NCBI RefSeq assembly: GCF_021922985.1
Contig: NZ_CP040788.1
Coordinates: forward strand, 1,984,001-2,048,000
From: Clavibacter michiganensis subsp. tessellarius
Lineage (GTDB): Bacteria; Actinomycetota; Actinomycetes; Actinomycetales; Microbacteriaceae
Reading direction: 5' to 3'
DNA: 64,000 nucleotides
Below, in pieces: positions 51,470-64,000 of the stretch. Both the position numbers and the translations under genes were made by a program. Within the stretch, counting starts at the first letter, position 1, and each line of letters starts with the position of its first letter. Under the pieces are notes generated by a model. It was given only the letters and a program-made list of their open reading frames with translations, made no database searches and was not told where the DNA came from.

Positions 51470-52318
51470 CTACTGGGAGACGTCCGCGCCGAAGTACTTC
51501 TCGGAGATCTGCGCGAGCGTGCCGTCCGCGCGCAGGTCCACCAGGGCCTGGTCGACGGCGGTGACGAGGTCGTCGCTGCCCTTGCGGAAGACGAGGGCGC
51601 TGAGCGACGGGTCGTCGGTCTCGGCGGCCACCTGCAGGTCGGAGGCGCCCTGCTGCTTCTGGTAGTCGAGGAGCGTCAGGCGGTCGTTGATGGTCGCGTC
51701 GACGCGGCCCTGCTGGAGGAGCGCGACGGCCTGCGCGAAGCCCTCGACGGCCTCGACCTTGGCGCCGCTCTGCGTGGCGAGCTCGTTCCAGTTGCTCGTG
51801 AGCGACTGCGCCGTGGTCTTGCCGGCGAGGTCGGCGAACGAGGAGATGCCCGAGTCGGAGCCCTTGACGATGATGACGCCGGGCGAGACCGTGTACGGCT
51901 CGGAGAAGTCGTAGGCCTGCTTCCGGTCGTCGGTGATCGAGATCTGGTTGGCGATGACGTCCCAGCGGCCGGACTCGAGTCCCGCGAAGATCCCGTCGAA
52001 CTGGGTCTCCTCGAAGACGGGCTTCACGCCGAGCTTCCCGGCGACCGCCGTGGCGACCTCGACGTCGTAGCCGGTGAGCGCGCCGGAGCCGGATCCCTCG
52101 TGGAAGGAGAAGGGCGAGTAGGTGCCCTCGGTGCCGATGACCAGCTCGCCCGCGGCCTGCACGTCGGAGAGGCTCGAGGCGGCGGCCGGCGTGCCGGCGG
52201 CGCCCGTCCCGGATCCGGTGCCCGCGTCGCCCGACGCGCAGCCGGCGAGGCCGAGGGCGGCGACGGCGACGAGGCCCGTGAGGGCGAGGGCGGGACGGAG
52301 GCGGGTGCGGAGGGTCAT
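51470..52318 (-). CDS. Polar amino acid ABC transporter substrate-binding lipoprotein
   Basis: A 282-residue SBP_bac_3 protein with lipobox GLAGC (Cys27). ELVIGTEGTYSPFSFHEGSG, GYDVEVATAVAGKLGVKPVF and DVIANQISITDDRKQAYDFS are typical; the IANQISIT form resembles cystine-binding TcyJ/FliY proteins, so L-cystine is a candidate ligand, not proven. ATG at 52318 with AAGGA upstream, chosen by the signal peptide. First gene of the three-gene operon. Confidence 0.93.
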   Translation of the reverse strand: MTLRTRLRPALALTGLVAVAALGLAGCASGDAGTGSGTGAAGTPAAASSLSDVQAAGELVIGTEGTYSPFSFHEGSGSGALTGYDVEVATAVAGKLGVKPVFEETQFDGIFAGLESGRWDVIANQISITDDRKQAYDFSEPYTVSPGVIIVKGSDSGISSFADLAGKTTAQSLTSNWNELATQSGAKVEAVEGFAQAVALLQQGRVDATINDRLTLLDYQKQQGASDLQVAAETDDPSLSALVFRKGSDDLVTAVDQALVDLRADGTLAQISEKYFGADVSQ

Positions 52319-52519
52319 GGGGGTCCTTGCGGGTCTCGGCGGATCCTCGTGGGATCGGCGCGTGCGGGATGCGGGAGCGGCGACGGAGGCCCGGTCCTGC
52401 CCGGGAGCGCCGTCCGCCATGGTCTCAACGCCGTCGCCTCGTCGGTATTCCCATGTCGCCGCATGACGCGCGGCGGCGCGGGGCCGCCTGCGGGCCTCGC
52501 CCACGCGCGCGGCCGCCGC

Positions 52520-53002
52520 CTAGAAGAGCGGCTCGGGATCGGTGCCGTCGCCCGCGTCGACGGGCCCGATCTCGCCCTCGAGCTCCTCGAGGCGCAGGTT
52601 GACGATGCGGTCGAGGGCCTGGCGGATGACGGGCGCGAGCGGCGCGAGCTCGCGCGCGAGGGCCGCGTCGACCGCCTGCTGGATCTCGGCGCTCCGCTCG
52701 CCGTAGTCGACGAAGGCGGGCATGCCGAAGGGGTGGTCGCGGTACACGGGGCCGCGGGAGTCGAGGTAGAGGCGCTCGCGCGCGTCCTGCGCGGCCTCCG
52801 CCCGCGCGGCCTCGAGCGCGGCGAGCAGCGGGTGCATGGCGGAGTGCGGGGCGTCGCGCGGGATCGCGTCGTGGTGGGCGAACGCGGACGCGTCGCACGC
52901 GGCGCAGGATCCGCACGGGCCGGTCGCCGAGGGCGCGGACTCCGTCGCGTGGCGGAGGGCGTGCGCGCGCCAGGCCAGGACCACGTCCTCGAGCATCCGC
53001 AC
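52520..53002 (-). CDS. Hypothetical protein with a CGSCAAC motif
   Basis: A 160-residue soluble protein that I do not recognise. The features are GPCGSCAACDASAFAHHD near residue 30, where three Cys and two His could bind a metal, and a C-terminal half of predicted helices (IQQAVDAALARELAPLAPVI) ending in an acidic tail. GTG start with GAGGAGG 4-5 nt upstream supports translation. It sits between the amino acid ABC operon and the rpoC terminators, on the same strand. Confidence 0.6.
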   Translation of the reverse strand: MRMLEDVVLAWRAHALRHATESAPSATGPCGSCAACDASAFAHHDAIPRDAPHSAMHPLLAALEAARAEAAQDARERLYLDSRGPVYRDHPFGMPAFVDYGERSAEIQQAVDAALARELAPLAPVIRQALDRIVNLRLEELEGEIGPVDAGDGTDPEPLF

Positions 53003-53097
53003 GACGCCTCCTCGGGTCCCGGCGCGGGGCCGCCGGTACGCGCCCCACTGTATCGCCGGCCGGGAGAGGGGCAGGGAGGTGCGGCGCGACCGGTCGC

Positions 53098-53125
53098 CGT
53101 CCCCGGGCGGATCGCCCCGGGGACG
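53098..53125 (-). terminator. Second terminator hairpin after rpoC
   Basis: CGTCCCCGGG / CCCGGGGACG, 10-bp stem with an 8-nt loop, directly downstream of the first rpoC terminator. Confidence 0.6.
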
Positions 53126-53127
53126 AG

Positions 53128-53155
53128 GAAGGGCCCCGCCGGAGCGGGGCCCTTC
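53128..53155 (-). terminator. Terminator after rpoC
   Basis: A perfect 12-bp stem GAAGGGCCCCGC / GCGGGGCCCTTC with a CGGA loop, 27 nt after the rpoC stop. Together with the next hairpin it forms a tandem terminator for rpoBC. Confidence 0.85.
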
Positions 53156-53182
53156 TCATCGTGCGCTCACGCGCCTCCGGTC

Positions 53183-56100
53183 CTAGTTGTAGGTGCCGGG
53201 CGTGTAGTCGTCCGAGCTGAAGCTGTCGAAGTCGACGAAGCTCAGGTCGGACTCGTTGAACACCGACTCATCCGTGAAGATGCGGTTCGGGTAGCGCTCG
53301 GCCTTCGCCTCCTCCGTCGCGGTGACGGTGACGTCGCGGTACTTCGCGAGCCCCGTCCCGGCCGGGATCAGCTTGCCGATGATGACGTTCTCCTTGAGGC
53401 CCATCAGCGGGTCGGACTTGCCCTCCATGGCGGCCTGCGTGAGCACGCGGGTCGTCTCCTGGAAGGACGCGGCCGACAGCCACGACTCGGTCGCGAGCGA
53501 GGCCTTGGTGATGCCCATGACCTCCTGGCGGGCGGAGGCGGTCTTCTTGCCCTCCGTCAGCGTGGCGCGGTTGACCTCGTTGTAGCGGGCCCGGTCGACC
53601 AGCTCACCGGGGAGGAGGTCCGTGTCGCCGTGCTCGACGACCGTGACCTTGCGCAGCATCTGCCGCACGATGACCTCGATGTGCTTGTCGTGGATCGGGA
53701 CGCCCTGCGAGCGGTAGACGCCCTGGACACCGCCCACGAGGTGCTTCTGCACCTCGCGAACGCCCTTGACCCGGAGGACCTCCTTCGGGTCGATGGCGCC
53801 GACGTGCAGCTGCTGCCCGAGCTCGACGTGCTGGCCGTCCTCGACGAGGAGGGTCGCGCGCTTGAGCACCGGGTAGATGTGCGGCTCGTCGCCGTTGTCC
53901 GGGGTCAGGATCACCTTGCGGCTGCGATCCGTGTCCTCGATCGTGATGCGACCGGCGGCCTCCGCGATGGGCGACGCGCCCTTGGGGGTGCGGGCCTCGA
54001 AGAGCTCCTGCACGCGGGGCAGACCCTGCGTGATGTCGTCCGCCGATGCCACGCCACCGGTGTGGAAGGTGCGCATCGTGAGCTGCGTGCCGGGCTCGCC
54101 GATCGACTGGGCCGCGATGATTCCGACGGCCTCGCCGATGTCGACGAGCTTGCCCGTGGCGAGCGAGCGGCCGTAGCAGGCCGCGCACACGCCGACGGCG
54201 GACTCGCAGGTCAGGACCGAGCGCACCTTGATCTCGTGCACGCCGGCCGCGATCAGGTGGTCGATCATGACGTCGCCGACGTCGCTGCCCGCGGGGGCGA
54301 CGACCTCGCCGGCCTCGTTGACCGCGTCGGCGGCCAGCGAGCGGGCGTACACGGAGTTCTCCACGTTGGAGTCGCGGACCGACGTGCCGTCCGCCGCCTG
54401 GGTGGCGATCGGCAGGTCGAGGCCGCGGCCGGTGCCGCAGTCGTCCTCGCGGATGATGACGTCCTGCGACACGTCCACCAGACGACGGGTGAGGTACCCG
54501 GAGTCGGCGGTGCGCAGCGCGGTGTCGGCCAGTCCCTTGCGGGCGCCGTGGGTGGAGATGAAGTACTCCGCCACCGTCAGGCCCTCGCGGTACGAGTGGA
54601 CGATCGGGCGGGGGATGATCTCGCCCTTCGGGTTCGACACGAGGCCGCGCATGCCGGCGATCTGGCGGACCTGCATCCAGTTGCCTCGTGCCCCGGAGGA
54701 CACCATGCGGTTGATGTTGTTGTCGGCGGGGAGGTTGTCCTCCATCGCCTTCGCGACCTCGGCCGTGGCCTTGTTCCAGATCTCGATGAGCTCCTGACGA
54801 CGCTCGGCGTTCGTCGTGAGGCCCTTCTCGAACTGGCCCTGGACCTTGGCGGCCTGCTTCTCGTAGCCCGACAGGATGGCCGCCTTGGTGGGCGGGGTCA
54901 GCACGTCGGAGAGGGCGACCGTGACGCCGGAGCGCGTGGCCCAGTAGAAGCCCGCGTCCTTGATCCGGTCGAGCGCCGCGGCGACCTCCACCTTGGGGTA
55001 GCGCTCGGCGAGGTCGTTGACGATCTCGGAGAGCTTGCCCTTGTCGGCGACGGCCTCGATGTAGGGGTAGTCGACCGGCAGGGTCTCGTTGAACAGCGCG
55101 CGACCGAGGGTGGTCTCGAGCAGCACGGGGCCGACGGTCTTGCCCTTCTCGTCGAGCTCGACGCCCTCGGGCGCCTCGCCCTCGCCGAAGTAGATGTCGT
55201 GCAGGCGGATGCGCACCTTGGCGTTGAGGTCCAGCGAGAGCTGGTCCTTCGCCAGGATGGCCTCGGCCACCGAGCTGAACGCGCGACCCTCACCGGCGAC
55301 GCCCTCCTTGAGGGTGGTCAGGTGGTGGAGGCCGATGATCATGTCCTGCGTGGGCAGGGTGACCGGGCGTCCGTCCGACGGCTTGAGGATGTTGTTCGAG
55401 GCGAGCATCAGGATGCGCGCCTCGGCCTGGGCCTCGACCGACAGGGGAAGGTGGACGGCCATCTGGTCGCCGTCGAAGTCCGCGTTGAACGCGGCGCAGA
55501 CGAGCGGGTGCAGCTGGATGGCCTTGCCCTCCACGAGCTGGGGCTCGAACGCCTGGATGCCCAGGCGGTGGAGCGTGGGTGCGCGGTTGAGCAGCACGGG
55601 GCGCTCGCGGATGATCTCCTCGAGCACGTCCCACACCTGTCCGCGGCTGCGCTCGACCATGCGCTTGGCGGCCTTGATGTTCTGGGCGTGGCTCAGGTCG
55701 ATCAGGCGCTTGATGACGAACGGCTTGAACAGCTCGAGCGCCATCTGCTTGGGCAGACCGCACTGGTGCAGCTTGAGCTGCGGTCCGACGATGATGACCG
55801 AGCGGCCCGAGTAGTCCACGCGCTTGCCGAGCAGGTTCTGGCGGAACCGGCCCTGCTTGCCCTTCAGCATGTCGCTGAGGGACTTGAGCGCGCGGTTGCC
55901 GGTGCCCGTGACGGGACGACCGCGGCGGCCGTTGTCGAACAGCGCGTCGACGGCCTCCTGCAGCATGCGCTTCTCGTTGTTCACGATGATCTCGGGGGCA
56001 CCGAGATCCAGCAGACGACGGAGGCGGTTGTTGCGGTTGATCACGCGGCGGTACAGGTCGTTCAGGTCGCTGGTCGCGAAGCGGCCGCCGTCGAGCTGCA

Positions 56101-57082
56101 CCATCGGGCGCAGCTCCGGTGGGATGACCGGGACGACCTGCAGCACCATCGCGGCCGGCGAGTTGCCGGTGGCGAGGAAGGAGCTGACGACGCGCAGGCG
56201 CTTGATGGCGCGGATCTTCTTCTGGCCCTTGCCGGTGGCGATCTGCTCGCGGAGCAGCTCCCCCTCGGCCTCGAGGTCGAAGGCCTCCAGGCGCTTCTGG
56301 ATCGCCTCGGCGCCCATGTGGGCCTCGAAGTAGATGCCGAAGCGGTCCTGCAGCTCGTGGAAGACGGCGTCCTCGGGCTTGAGCTCGCCGACCTTGAGGC
56401 TGCGGAACTCCTCCCAGACGCGCTCGAGGCGGGAGATGTCCTCGTCGAACGCCTTGCGCGTCTGACCCATCTCCTTCTCGGCGCCGTCCTTCGCGCGGCG
56501 CTTCTGGTCGCTCTTGGCGCCCTCGGCCTCCAGCGCGGCCAGGTCGGTCTCGAGGCGCCCGAGGCGCTCCGCGATCTGGCTGTCGCGCTGGTCCTGCAGG
56601 GTCTTGATCTCGAGCCGGAGCTCGTTCTCGAGGCCCGGCATGTCCTCGTGACGGGCGTCCTCGTCCACGCTGATCACCATGTAGGCGGCGAAGTAGATGA
56701 CCTTCTCGAGGTCCTTCGGCGCCATGTCGAGCAGGTAGCCGAGGCGCGAGGGCACGCCCTTGAAGTACCAGATGTGCGTGACGGGCGCGGCGAGCTCGAT
56801 GTGGCCCATGCGCTCGCGGCGGACCGCGGACTTGGTGACCTCGACGCCGCAGCGCTCGCAGACGATGCCCTTGAAGCGCACCCGCTTGTACTTGCCGCAG
56901 GAGCACTCCCAGTCGCGGCTCGGTCCGAAGATCTGCTCTCCGAAGAGGCCGTCCTTCTCGGGCTTGAGCGTGCGGTAGTTGATGGTCTCGGGCTTCTTGA
57001 CCTCACCGTGCGACCAGCGGCGGATGTCGTCGGCCGTCGCGAGGCCGATCCGCAGCTCATCGAAAGTTGTTACGTCGAGCAA
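53183..57082 (-). CDS. rpoC: DNA-directed RNA polymerase subunit beta'
   Basis: A 1299-residue largest polymerase subunit. The N-terminal zinc-binding Cys cluster lies around [20 protein letters not shown]; the catalytic Mg loop is [34 protein letters not shown] lies near the trigger/bridge region. No large lineage insertion is seen. The start is TTG (57082) with AGAAGGA upstream, since family members begin [20 protein letters not shown]; no ATG or GTG fits better. Confidence 0.97.
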   Translation of the reverse strand: MLDVTTFDELRIGLATADDIRRWSHGEVKKPETINYRTLKPEKDGLFGEQIFGPSRDWECSCGKYKRVRFKGIVCERCGVEVTKSAVRRERMGHIELAAPVTHIWYFKGVPSRLGYLLDMAPKDLEKVIYFAAYMVISVDEDARHEDMPGLENELRLEIKTLQDQRDSQIAERLGRLETDLAALEAEGAKSDQKRRAKDGAEKEMGQTRKAFDEDISRLERVWEEFRSLKVGELKPEDAVFHELQDRFGIYFEAHMGAEAIQKRLEAFDLEAEGELLREQIATGKGQKKIRAIKRLRVVSSFLATGNSPAAMVLQVVPVIPPELRPMVQLDGGRFATSDLNDLYRRVINRNNRLRRLLDLGAPEIIVNNEKRMLQEAVDALFDNGRRGRPVTGTGNRALKSLSDMLKGKQGRFRQNLLGKRVDYSGRSVIIVGPQLKLHQCGLPKQMALELFKPFVIKRLIDLSHAQNIKAAKRMVERSRGQVWDVLEEIIRERPVLLNRAPTLHRLGIQAFEPQLVEGKAIQLHPLVCAAFNADFDGDQMAVHLPLSVEAQAEARILMLASNNILKPSDGRPVTLPTQDMIIGLHHLTTLKEGVAGEGRAFSSVAEAILAKDQLSLDLNAKVRIRLHDIYFGEGEAPEGVELDEKGKTVGPVLLETTLGRALFNETLPVDYPYIEAVADKGKLSEIVNDLAERYPKVEVAAALDRIKDAGFYWATRSGVTVALSDVLTPPTKAAILSGYEKQAAKVQGQFEKGLTTNAERRQELIEIWNKATAEVAKAMEDNLPADNNINRMVSSGARGNWMQVRQIAGMRGLVSNPKGEIIPRPIVHSYREGLTVAEYFISTHGARKGLADTALRTADSGYLTRRLVDVSQDVIIREDDCGTGRGLDLPIATQAADGTSVRDSNVENSVYARSLAADAVNEAGEVVAPAGSDVGDVMIDHLIAAGVHEIKVRSVLTCESAVGVCAACYGRSLATGKLVDIGEAVGIIAAQSIGEPGTQLTMRTFHTGGVASADDITQGLPRVQELFEARTPKGASPIAEAAGRITIEDTDRSRKVILTPDNGDEPHIYPVLKRATLLVEDGQHVELGQQLHVGAIDPKEVLRVKGVREVQKHLVGGVQGVYRSQGVPIHDKHIEVIVRQMLRKVTVVEHGDTDLLPGELVDRARYNEVNRATLTEGKKTASARQEVMGITKASLATESWLSAASFQETTRVLTQAAMEGKSDPLMGLKENVIIGKLIPAGTGLAKYRDVTVTATEEAKAERYPNRIFTDESVFNESDLSFVDFDSFSSDDYTPGTYN

Positions 57083-57129
57083 TTTTCCTTCTCTCCTTGG
57101 AAAGCTTCGAGTCGAAAGTCGTGTCGGGC

Positions 57130-60618
<3,489 letters not shown>

Positions 60619-60808
60619 GGAAATTACCTCCGTGGGCCCCGTCGGGCTCCGATGTCGTCGATACGCCGAGACCGACCCGGGTGGTGACCCGTGCCGATCC
60701 TGATGGAGTTGCTCGCCACACCTCGCGGGTGGGGCTCGGGATGGACCCGAGCGCACACGATGACCGACCGCAATATGAAGGCAAAAGGGAGTGGGAGCGC
60801 AAAGGATC

Positions 60809-60837
60809 ACCATACGGGTCGCGACGCGCCATGTCCA
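60809..60837 (-). promoter_or_regulatory. rpoBC promoter and leader
   Basis: TGGACA and TATGGT with a 17-bp spacer on the minus strand; the leader to the rpoB TTG is about 184 nt. The 305-bp gap 60619-60923 holds nothing else except the leaderless promoter of the divergent hydrolase. A second weak -10 (TATACA) is near 60870. Confidence 0.7.
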
Positions 60838-60911
60838 GCGGAATCTTGCATCCTCGGCGTGTCTCGGTGTATAACGTCCGGTCGCCCTCCCGCCGGGCGT
60901 CCCGGCACGCG

Positions 60912-60917
60912 TAGCGT
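60912..60917 (+). promoter_or_regulatory. -10 box for leaderless hydrolase mRNA
   Basis: TAGCGT, then CGGGGC, then the ATG at 60924. No ribosome binding site. Confidence 0.55.
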
Positions 60918-60923
60918 CGGGGC

Positions 60924-61592
60924 ATGAGCTCCCCCTGGCACGTGACCCCCGGCGGCCCCTCGCACGTGCACCGGGCGGGCGACGTGGAGATCCGGAAGGC
61001 CTCCGTCGGGCCCATGGACAACGACGCGTACCTCCTCACCGACCTCGACTCCGGCGAGCGCCTGCTCGTCGACGCGGCGGCCGACGTCGACCGGCTGCTG
61101 GCGCTCGTGGCGGAGCCGGATCCCGTCGGCCGGCTCGCGGTCGTCGTCACGACCCACGGCCACGCGGATCACCACGGCGCGCTGGCGGCCGTGCTCGACG
61201 CGACCGACGCGACCAGCGCCGTGGGCGCGGCGGACGCCGGCGACCTGCCGGTCGACGCGGACCGGCGCCTCGCGCACGGCGACGCGGTGACGTTCGGCGG
61301 CGTGACGCTCGAGGTCGTCGCGCTCCGCGGCCACACGCCGGGGAGCGTCGCGCTCGTGCTCCAGCCGGGCGACGGCAGCACGCACCTCTTCACGGGCGAT
61401 TCGCTCTTCCCGGGCGGGGTCGGGAACACGCAGGGCGACGCCGCCCGGTTCGCGCAGCTCATGGACGACGTGGAGGAGCGCCTGTTCGCCCGCTTCCCCG
61501 ACGACGCGGTCGTGCACCCGGGCCACGGGGACGCGACGACGCTCGGCGCCGAGCGCGGATCCCTCGCCGCGTGGCGCGCGCGCGGCTGGTGA
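60924..61592 (+). CDS. MBL-fold metallo-hydrolase
   Basis: A 222-residue metallo-beta-lactamase-fold hydrolase. Metal ligands: THGHADHHG (HxHxDH), [23 protein letters not shown] and [12 protein letters not shown]. The pattern and length are closest to the glyoxalase II-like/MBL group; the substrate is unknown. Divergent from rpoB and 53 nt from the next plus-strand gene. Confidence 0.85.
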   Translation: MSSPWHVTPGGPSHVHRAGDVEIRKASVGPMDNDAYLLTDLDSGERLLVDAAADVDRLLALVAEPDPVGRLAVVVTTHGHADHHGALAAVLDATDATSAVGAADAGDLPVDADRRLAHGDAVTFGGVTLEVVALRGHTPGSVALVLQPGDGSTHLFTGDSLFPGGVGNTQGDAARFAQLMDDVEERLFARFPDDAVVHPGHGDATTLGAERGSLAAWRARGW

Positions 61593-61633
61593 CGGGTCGC
61601 CCGGCGGCCGGGACCAGGGCCGGGACGGGCGCC

Positions 61634-61639
61634 TAGGCT
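61634..61639 (+). promoter_or_regulatory. -10 box before the spermidine-synthase-like gene
   Basis: TAGGCT, then GAGGAG, then ATG. GAGGAG touches the start codon and is too close to act as a normal ribosome site, so leaderless initiation is favoured. Confidence 0.5.
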
Positions 61640-61645
61640 GAGGAG

Positions 61646-62503
61646 ATGCCCGAGCACCCGTCGACCGTCCTGTCCCTGAGCGGGCACCGGGCCGTCATCG
61701 AGCCCGACCGGTTCGTGCCGGGCGCCCACCAGCTCGTGGTCGACGGGACGCCCCAGTCGCACGTCAACATGGACGACCCGGGCGAGCTGTTCTTCGAGTA
61801 CGTGCAGCGCATGGGCCACGTCATCGACCTGCTCGGCGACCCCGGGCAGCCCATCACCGCGCTGCACCTCGGCGCCGGCGCGCTGACCATCCCGCGGTAC
61901 GTCGAGGCGACGCGGCCCGGATCCCGCCAGCAGGTCATCGAGCTGGAGCAGGACCTCGTCGACCTGGTGCGCGAGCACCTGCCGTGGTCGCGGAAGGCCT
62001 CCATCCGGCTCCGCTACGGCGACGCGCGCGACGTGCTGGGGCGGCTGCCGCAGGGGCTCCGCGGATCCGTCGACCTCGTCGTGACGGACGTCTTCAGCGG
62101 CGCCCGCACCCCCGCCCACATCACGAGCCGCGAGTTCCACGCGGAGGCGGCCTCGTTCCTCGCGCCCGGCGGGATCATGACCGTCAACGTCGCCGACGGG
62201 CACGGGCTCGCGTTCGCGCGCGGCCAGGCCGCGACCATCCGGGACGTCCTGCCGCACGTCGCCGCGCTGGCCGAGACGCAGGTCCTCAAGGGCCGCCGCT
62301 TCGGCAACGTGGTGTTCGCGGCGTCGGCCACGCCGCTCCCGTTCGACTTCGTGCCGCGCCTGCTCGCGGGCGGCCCGCACCCCGCCAAGGTCGTCGAGGG
62401 CCGCGAGCTCGCCGACTTCATCGCGGGCGCGTCCGTCGTCACCGACGCCACGGCCGTGCCGTCCCCCTCCCCCGCCCGCAGCGTCTTCCAGACGAGGCCC
62501 TGA
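61646..62503 (+). CDS. Spermidine-synthase-like Rossmann-fold protein
   Basis: A 285-residue protein of the spermidine synthase/methyltransferase superfamily. ITALHLGAGALTIPRYVEAT is the SAM/dcSAM-binding glycine motif, VIELEQDLVDLVREHLPW supplies the acidic ribose contact, and DLVVTDVFSGARTPAHITS is the motif IV region. The usual catalytic Asp pair of aminopropyltransferases (DxxDP style) is not evident there, so polyamine synthesis is doubtful. No speD gene is near. Confidence 0.78.
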   Translation: MPEHPSTVLSLSGHRAVIEPDRFVPGAHQLVVDGTPQSHVNMDDPGELFFEYVQRMGHVIDLLGDPGQPITALHLGAGALTIPRYVEATRPGSRQQVIELEQDLVDLVREHLPWSRKASIRLRYGDARDVLGRLPQGLRGSVDLVVTDVFSGARTPAHITSREFHAEAASFLAPGGIMTVNVADGHGLAFARGQAATIRDVLPHVAALAETQVLKGRRFGNVVFAASATPLPFDFVPRLLAGGPHPAKVVEGRELADFIAGASVVTDATAVPSPSPARSVFQTRP

Positions 62504-62549
62504 CCGGGCACCCCCGGGCGACGTCGCCCGCCGATCCACCGGAGTCCCC

Positions 62550-63734
62550 ATGAACCGCCGCTCCCGCACCCGCCCGGCGCGCGTCGCCGCGCTCGGGTTC
62601 GCCGCCCTCGTCGCGCTGACGGGCTGCACGAACGACGACGGGTCGCCCGTGGACGTGCGCGCGACGGAGCCGCCCGCGCCCGCCCCCACCAGCACCGACG
62701 CCGCACCGGCGGGCGTCGCGCCGTCGGGCACCCCGTCCGCGATCACGACGGGCCTCGTGTCGCCGTGGTCGACCGCCGAGCTGCCGTCGGGCGCGCTGCT
62801 CATCAGCGAGCGCGACACGGCGCGCATCGTCGAGGTGCTCGGCGACGGGACGACGCGCACGGCCGGCACGGTCGCGGGCGTCGGACCGCTCGGCGAGGGC
62901 GGGCTGCTCGGGATCGCGGTGCGCGAGGCCGAGGGCGCCACGCAGCTGTACGCGTACCTGACGAGCCCCACCGACAACCGCATCGTCCGCATGGACGTCA
63001 CGGGCGAGCCGGGATCGCTCGGGCTCGGCCCGGCGGAGGACGTCGTGACGGGGATCCCGCGCGACGCGAACCACAACGGCGGCCGCATCGCGTTCGGCCC
63101 CGACGGCATGCTCTACGCGACCACGGGCGACGCGGACCTCCGCGATGCGGCGCAGGACCCGATCTCGCTCGCCGGCAAGATCCTCCGCCTCACGCCCGAC
63201 GGGCAGGGCGCCCCCGACAACCCGACGCCCGGCTCGCCCGTCTACTCGCTCGGGCACCGGAACCCGCAGGGCATCGCGTGGGACGCCGAGGGCAACCTCT
63301 GGTCCGCCGAGTTCGGGCAGGACACCTGGGACGAGCTGAACCTCATCGTGCCCGGCGGCAACTACGGCTGGCCGGTCGTGGAGGGCGCGACCGACGACCC
63401 CGCCGACGACGGCTACGTCGACCCCGTGCGGCAGTGGGCCACCGACGACGCGAGCCCGAGCGGCATCGCGGTCGCGGGCGACACGATCTTCATGGCGGGC
63501 CTCGGCGGCCAGCGCCTGTGGGTCATCCGGCCGGGCGCCGTGGTCACCGACCCTATCCCCGACGACCGCGTGACCGAGTTCTACACGCGCGAGTTCGGCC
63601 GGATCCGCGACGTGCAGGCCGCGCCCGACGGCTCGCTGCGCATGCTCACGAACAACACCGACGGACGCGGCACGCCGCGGGACGGCGACGACAAGCTGCT
63701 CCGGGTCGAGCTCATGCCGATCCAGGCGGGATAA
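62550..63734 (+). CDS. Glucose/sorbosone dehydrogenase-like lipoprotein
   Basis: A 394-residue exported protein with lipobox VALTGC (Cys26) and a Pro/Ala/Thr linker. The rest is a six-bladed beta-propeller of the soluble PQQ-dependent sugar dehydrogenase (Gdh/Asd) family: LISERDTARIVEV, GLLGIAVREAEG, NHNGGRIAFGPDGMLYATTG and GHRNPQGIAWDAEGNLWSAE, with GGNYGWPVVEG. These residues bind PQQ and calcium in the family. Electron acceptor and sugar are unknown. GGAG precedes the ATG. Confidence 0.88.
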   Translation: MNRRSRTRPARVAALGFAALVALTGCTNDDGSPVDVRATEPPAPAPTSTDAAPAGVAPSGTPSAITTGLVSPWSTAELPSGALLISERDTARIVEVLGDGTTRTAGTVAGVGPLGEGGLLGIAVREAEGATQLYAYLTSPTDNRIVRMDVTGEPGSLGLGPAEDVVTGIPRDANHNGGRIAFGPDGMLYATTGDADLRDAAQDPISLAGKILRLTPDGQGAPDNPTPGSPVYSLGHRNPQGIAWDAEGNLWSAEFGQDTWDELNLIVPGGNYGWPVVEGATDDPADDGYVDPVRQWATDDASPSGIAVAGDTIFMAGLGGQRLWVIRPGAVVTDPIPDDRVTEFYTREFGRIRDVQAAPDGSLRMLTNNTDGRGTPRDGDDKLLRVELMPIQAG

Positions 63735-63737
63735 TCT
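63732..63737 (+). promoter_or_regulatory. -10 box for the gene at the window end
   Basis: TAATCT 7 nt before the GTG at 63745, partly overlapping the stop codon TAA of the dehydrogenase gene (63732-63734). Confidence 0.45.
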
Positions 63738-63744
63738 CTTCCTC

Positions 63745-64000
63745 GTGACAGGCACCGCGATCATCATCGGCTACGACAGGGACACCCTCCGGGAGAAGGT
63801 GGACCTGCGGGCGGCCGGCGAGCGCCTGGACGAGCTCGAGAACCTCCGCAGCCTCTCCGCCATCACCGAGAAGGTGGCGCTCCTGCGCATGCTCGGCCGG
63901 CTCGACGAGGCGTGGGACATGGCGAACGCCGCGGTCCGCCAGGCGCGCTTCACGGGCGACCGGGAGACGCTGCTCGCGTGCCGCATCCGCCGCGCCCAGG
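63745..64000 (+). CDS. Partial hypothetical protein, cut by the window end
   Basis: An open frame of at least 85 codons with no stop before the edge. It starts MTGTAIIIGYDRDTLREKVD and continues with helical, charged sequence (LDELENLRSLSAITEKVALL, then RMLGRLDEAWDMANAAVRQA). The last part looks like a TPR-type helix pair, and the upstream part could be a coiled coil. The opposite strand frame here is a shadow. Function unknown. Confidence 0.6.
   Translation, partial: MTGTAIIIGYDRDTLREKVDLRAAGERLDELENLRSLSAITEKVALLRMLGRLDEAWDMANAAVRQARFTGDRETLLACRIRRAQ

Noticed and set aside
63771..63986. A minus-strand small gene at the right edge
   Set aside because: It is antisense to the plus-strand frame that has a -10 box and start codon and continues past the window.

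Overview
The window is GC-rich chromosomal DNA from an actinobacterium. Gene order (rpoBC, str, S10, spc and alpha ribosomal blocks, then rplM-rpsI-glmM-glmS-acpS-alr-tsaE-tsaB-tsaD-groES), many GTG starts, TANNNT-type leaderless promoters and protein sequence style point to Microbacteriaceae, probably Clavibacter or a close relative. The family call rests on sequence style and gene order, not on a database match. Most genes lie on the minus strand, so the window reads right to left as a near-continuous housekeeping region.

Right end (about 57-64 kb): rpoB and rpoC on the minus strand, both starting at TTG, with a good promoter and a leader of about 180 nt. Plus-strand genes diverge from rpoB: an MBL-fold hydrolase, a spermidine-synthase-like protein, a glucose/sorbosone-dehydrogenase-like lipoprotein and a protein cut by the window edge. 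Between rpoC and the str operon (48.4-53.0 kb) sit a small Cys-motif protein, a polar amino acid ABC transporter (binding protein, permease, ATPase), a membrane protein with a long charged helix, and a small membrane protein.

Middle (29.8-48.4 kb): rpsL-rpsG-fusA-tuf, a poxvirus-type topoisomerase IB, then the S10/spc block from rpsJ to map. The PTS mannitol locus (EII-type regulator, IIB-like protein, HPr, EI, MtlA, MtlF, MtlD; 21.7-29.7 kb) interrupts the usual map-infA junction. After it come infA-rpmJ-rpsM-rpsK-rpoA-rplQ, with their own promoter.

Left part (0.3-18.2 kb): a tandem-GNAT protein with truA, rplM-rpsI-glmM, divergent glmS/coaA, then an overlapping operon acpS-alr-(alr::tsaE)-tsaB-(rimI::tsaD). 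This operon joins peptidoglycan precursor supply with t6A tRNA modification through two gene fusions. Then come a DUF4190-like membrane protein, a methyltransferase, groES under a CIRCE operator, a RarD-type transporter and an orphan branched-chain amino acid binding lipoprotein.

Three non-coding patterns stand out. Several genes have a TANNNT box exactly 6 nt before the start codon (leaderless mRNAs). About ten genes carry a GCACCACC-rich spacer between stop codon and a GC hairpin. Strong hairpins also lie inside ribosomal operons. No rRNA, tRNA, CRISPR array, transposase or phage gene was recognised.
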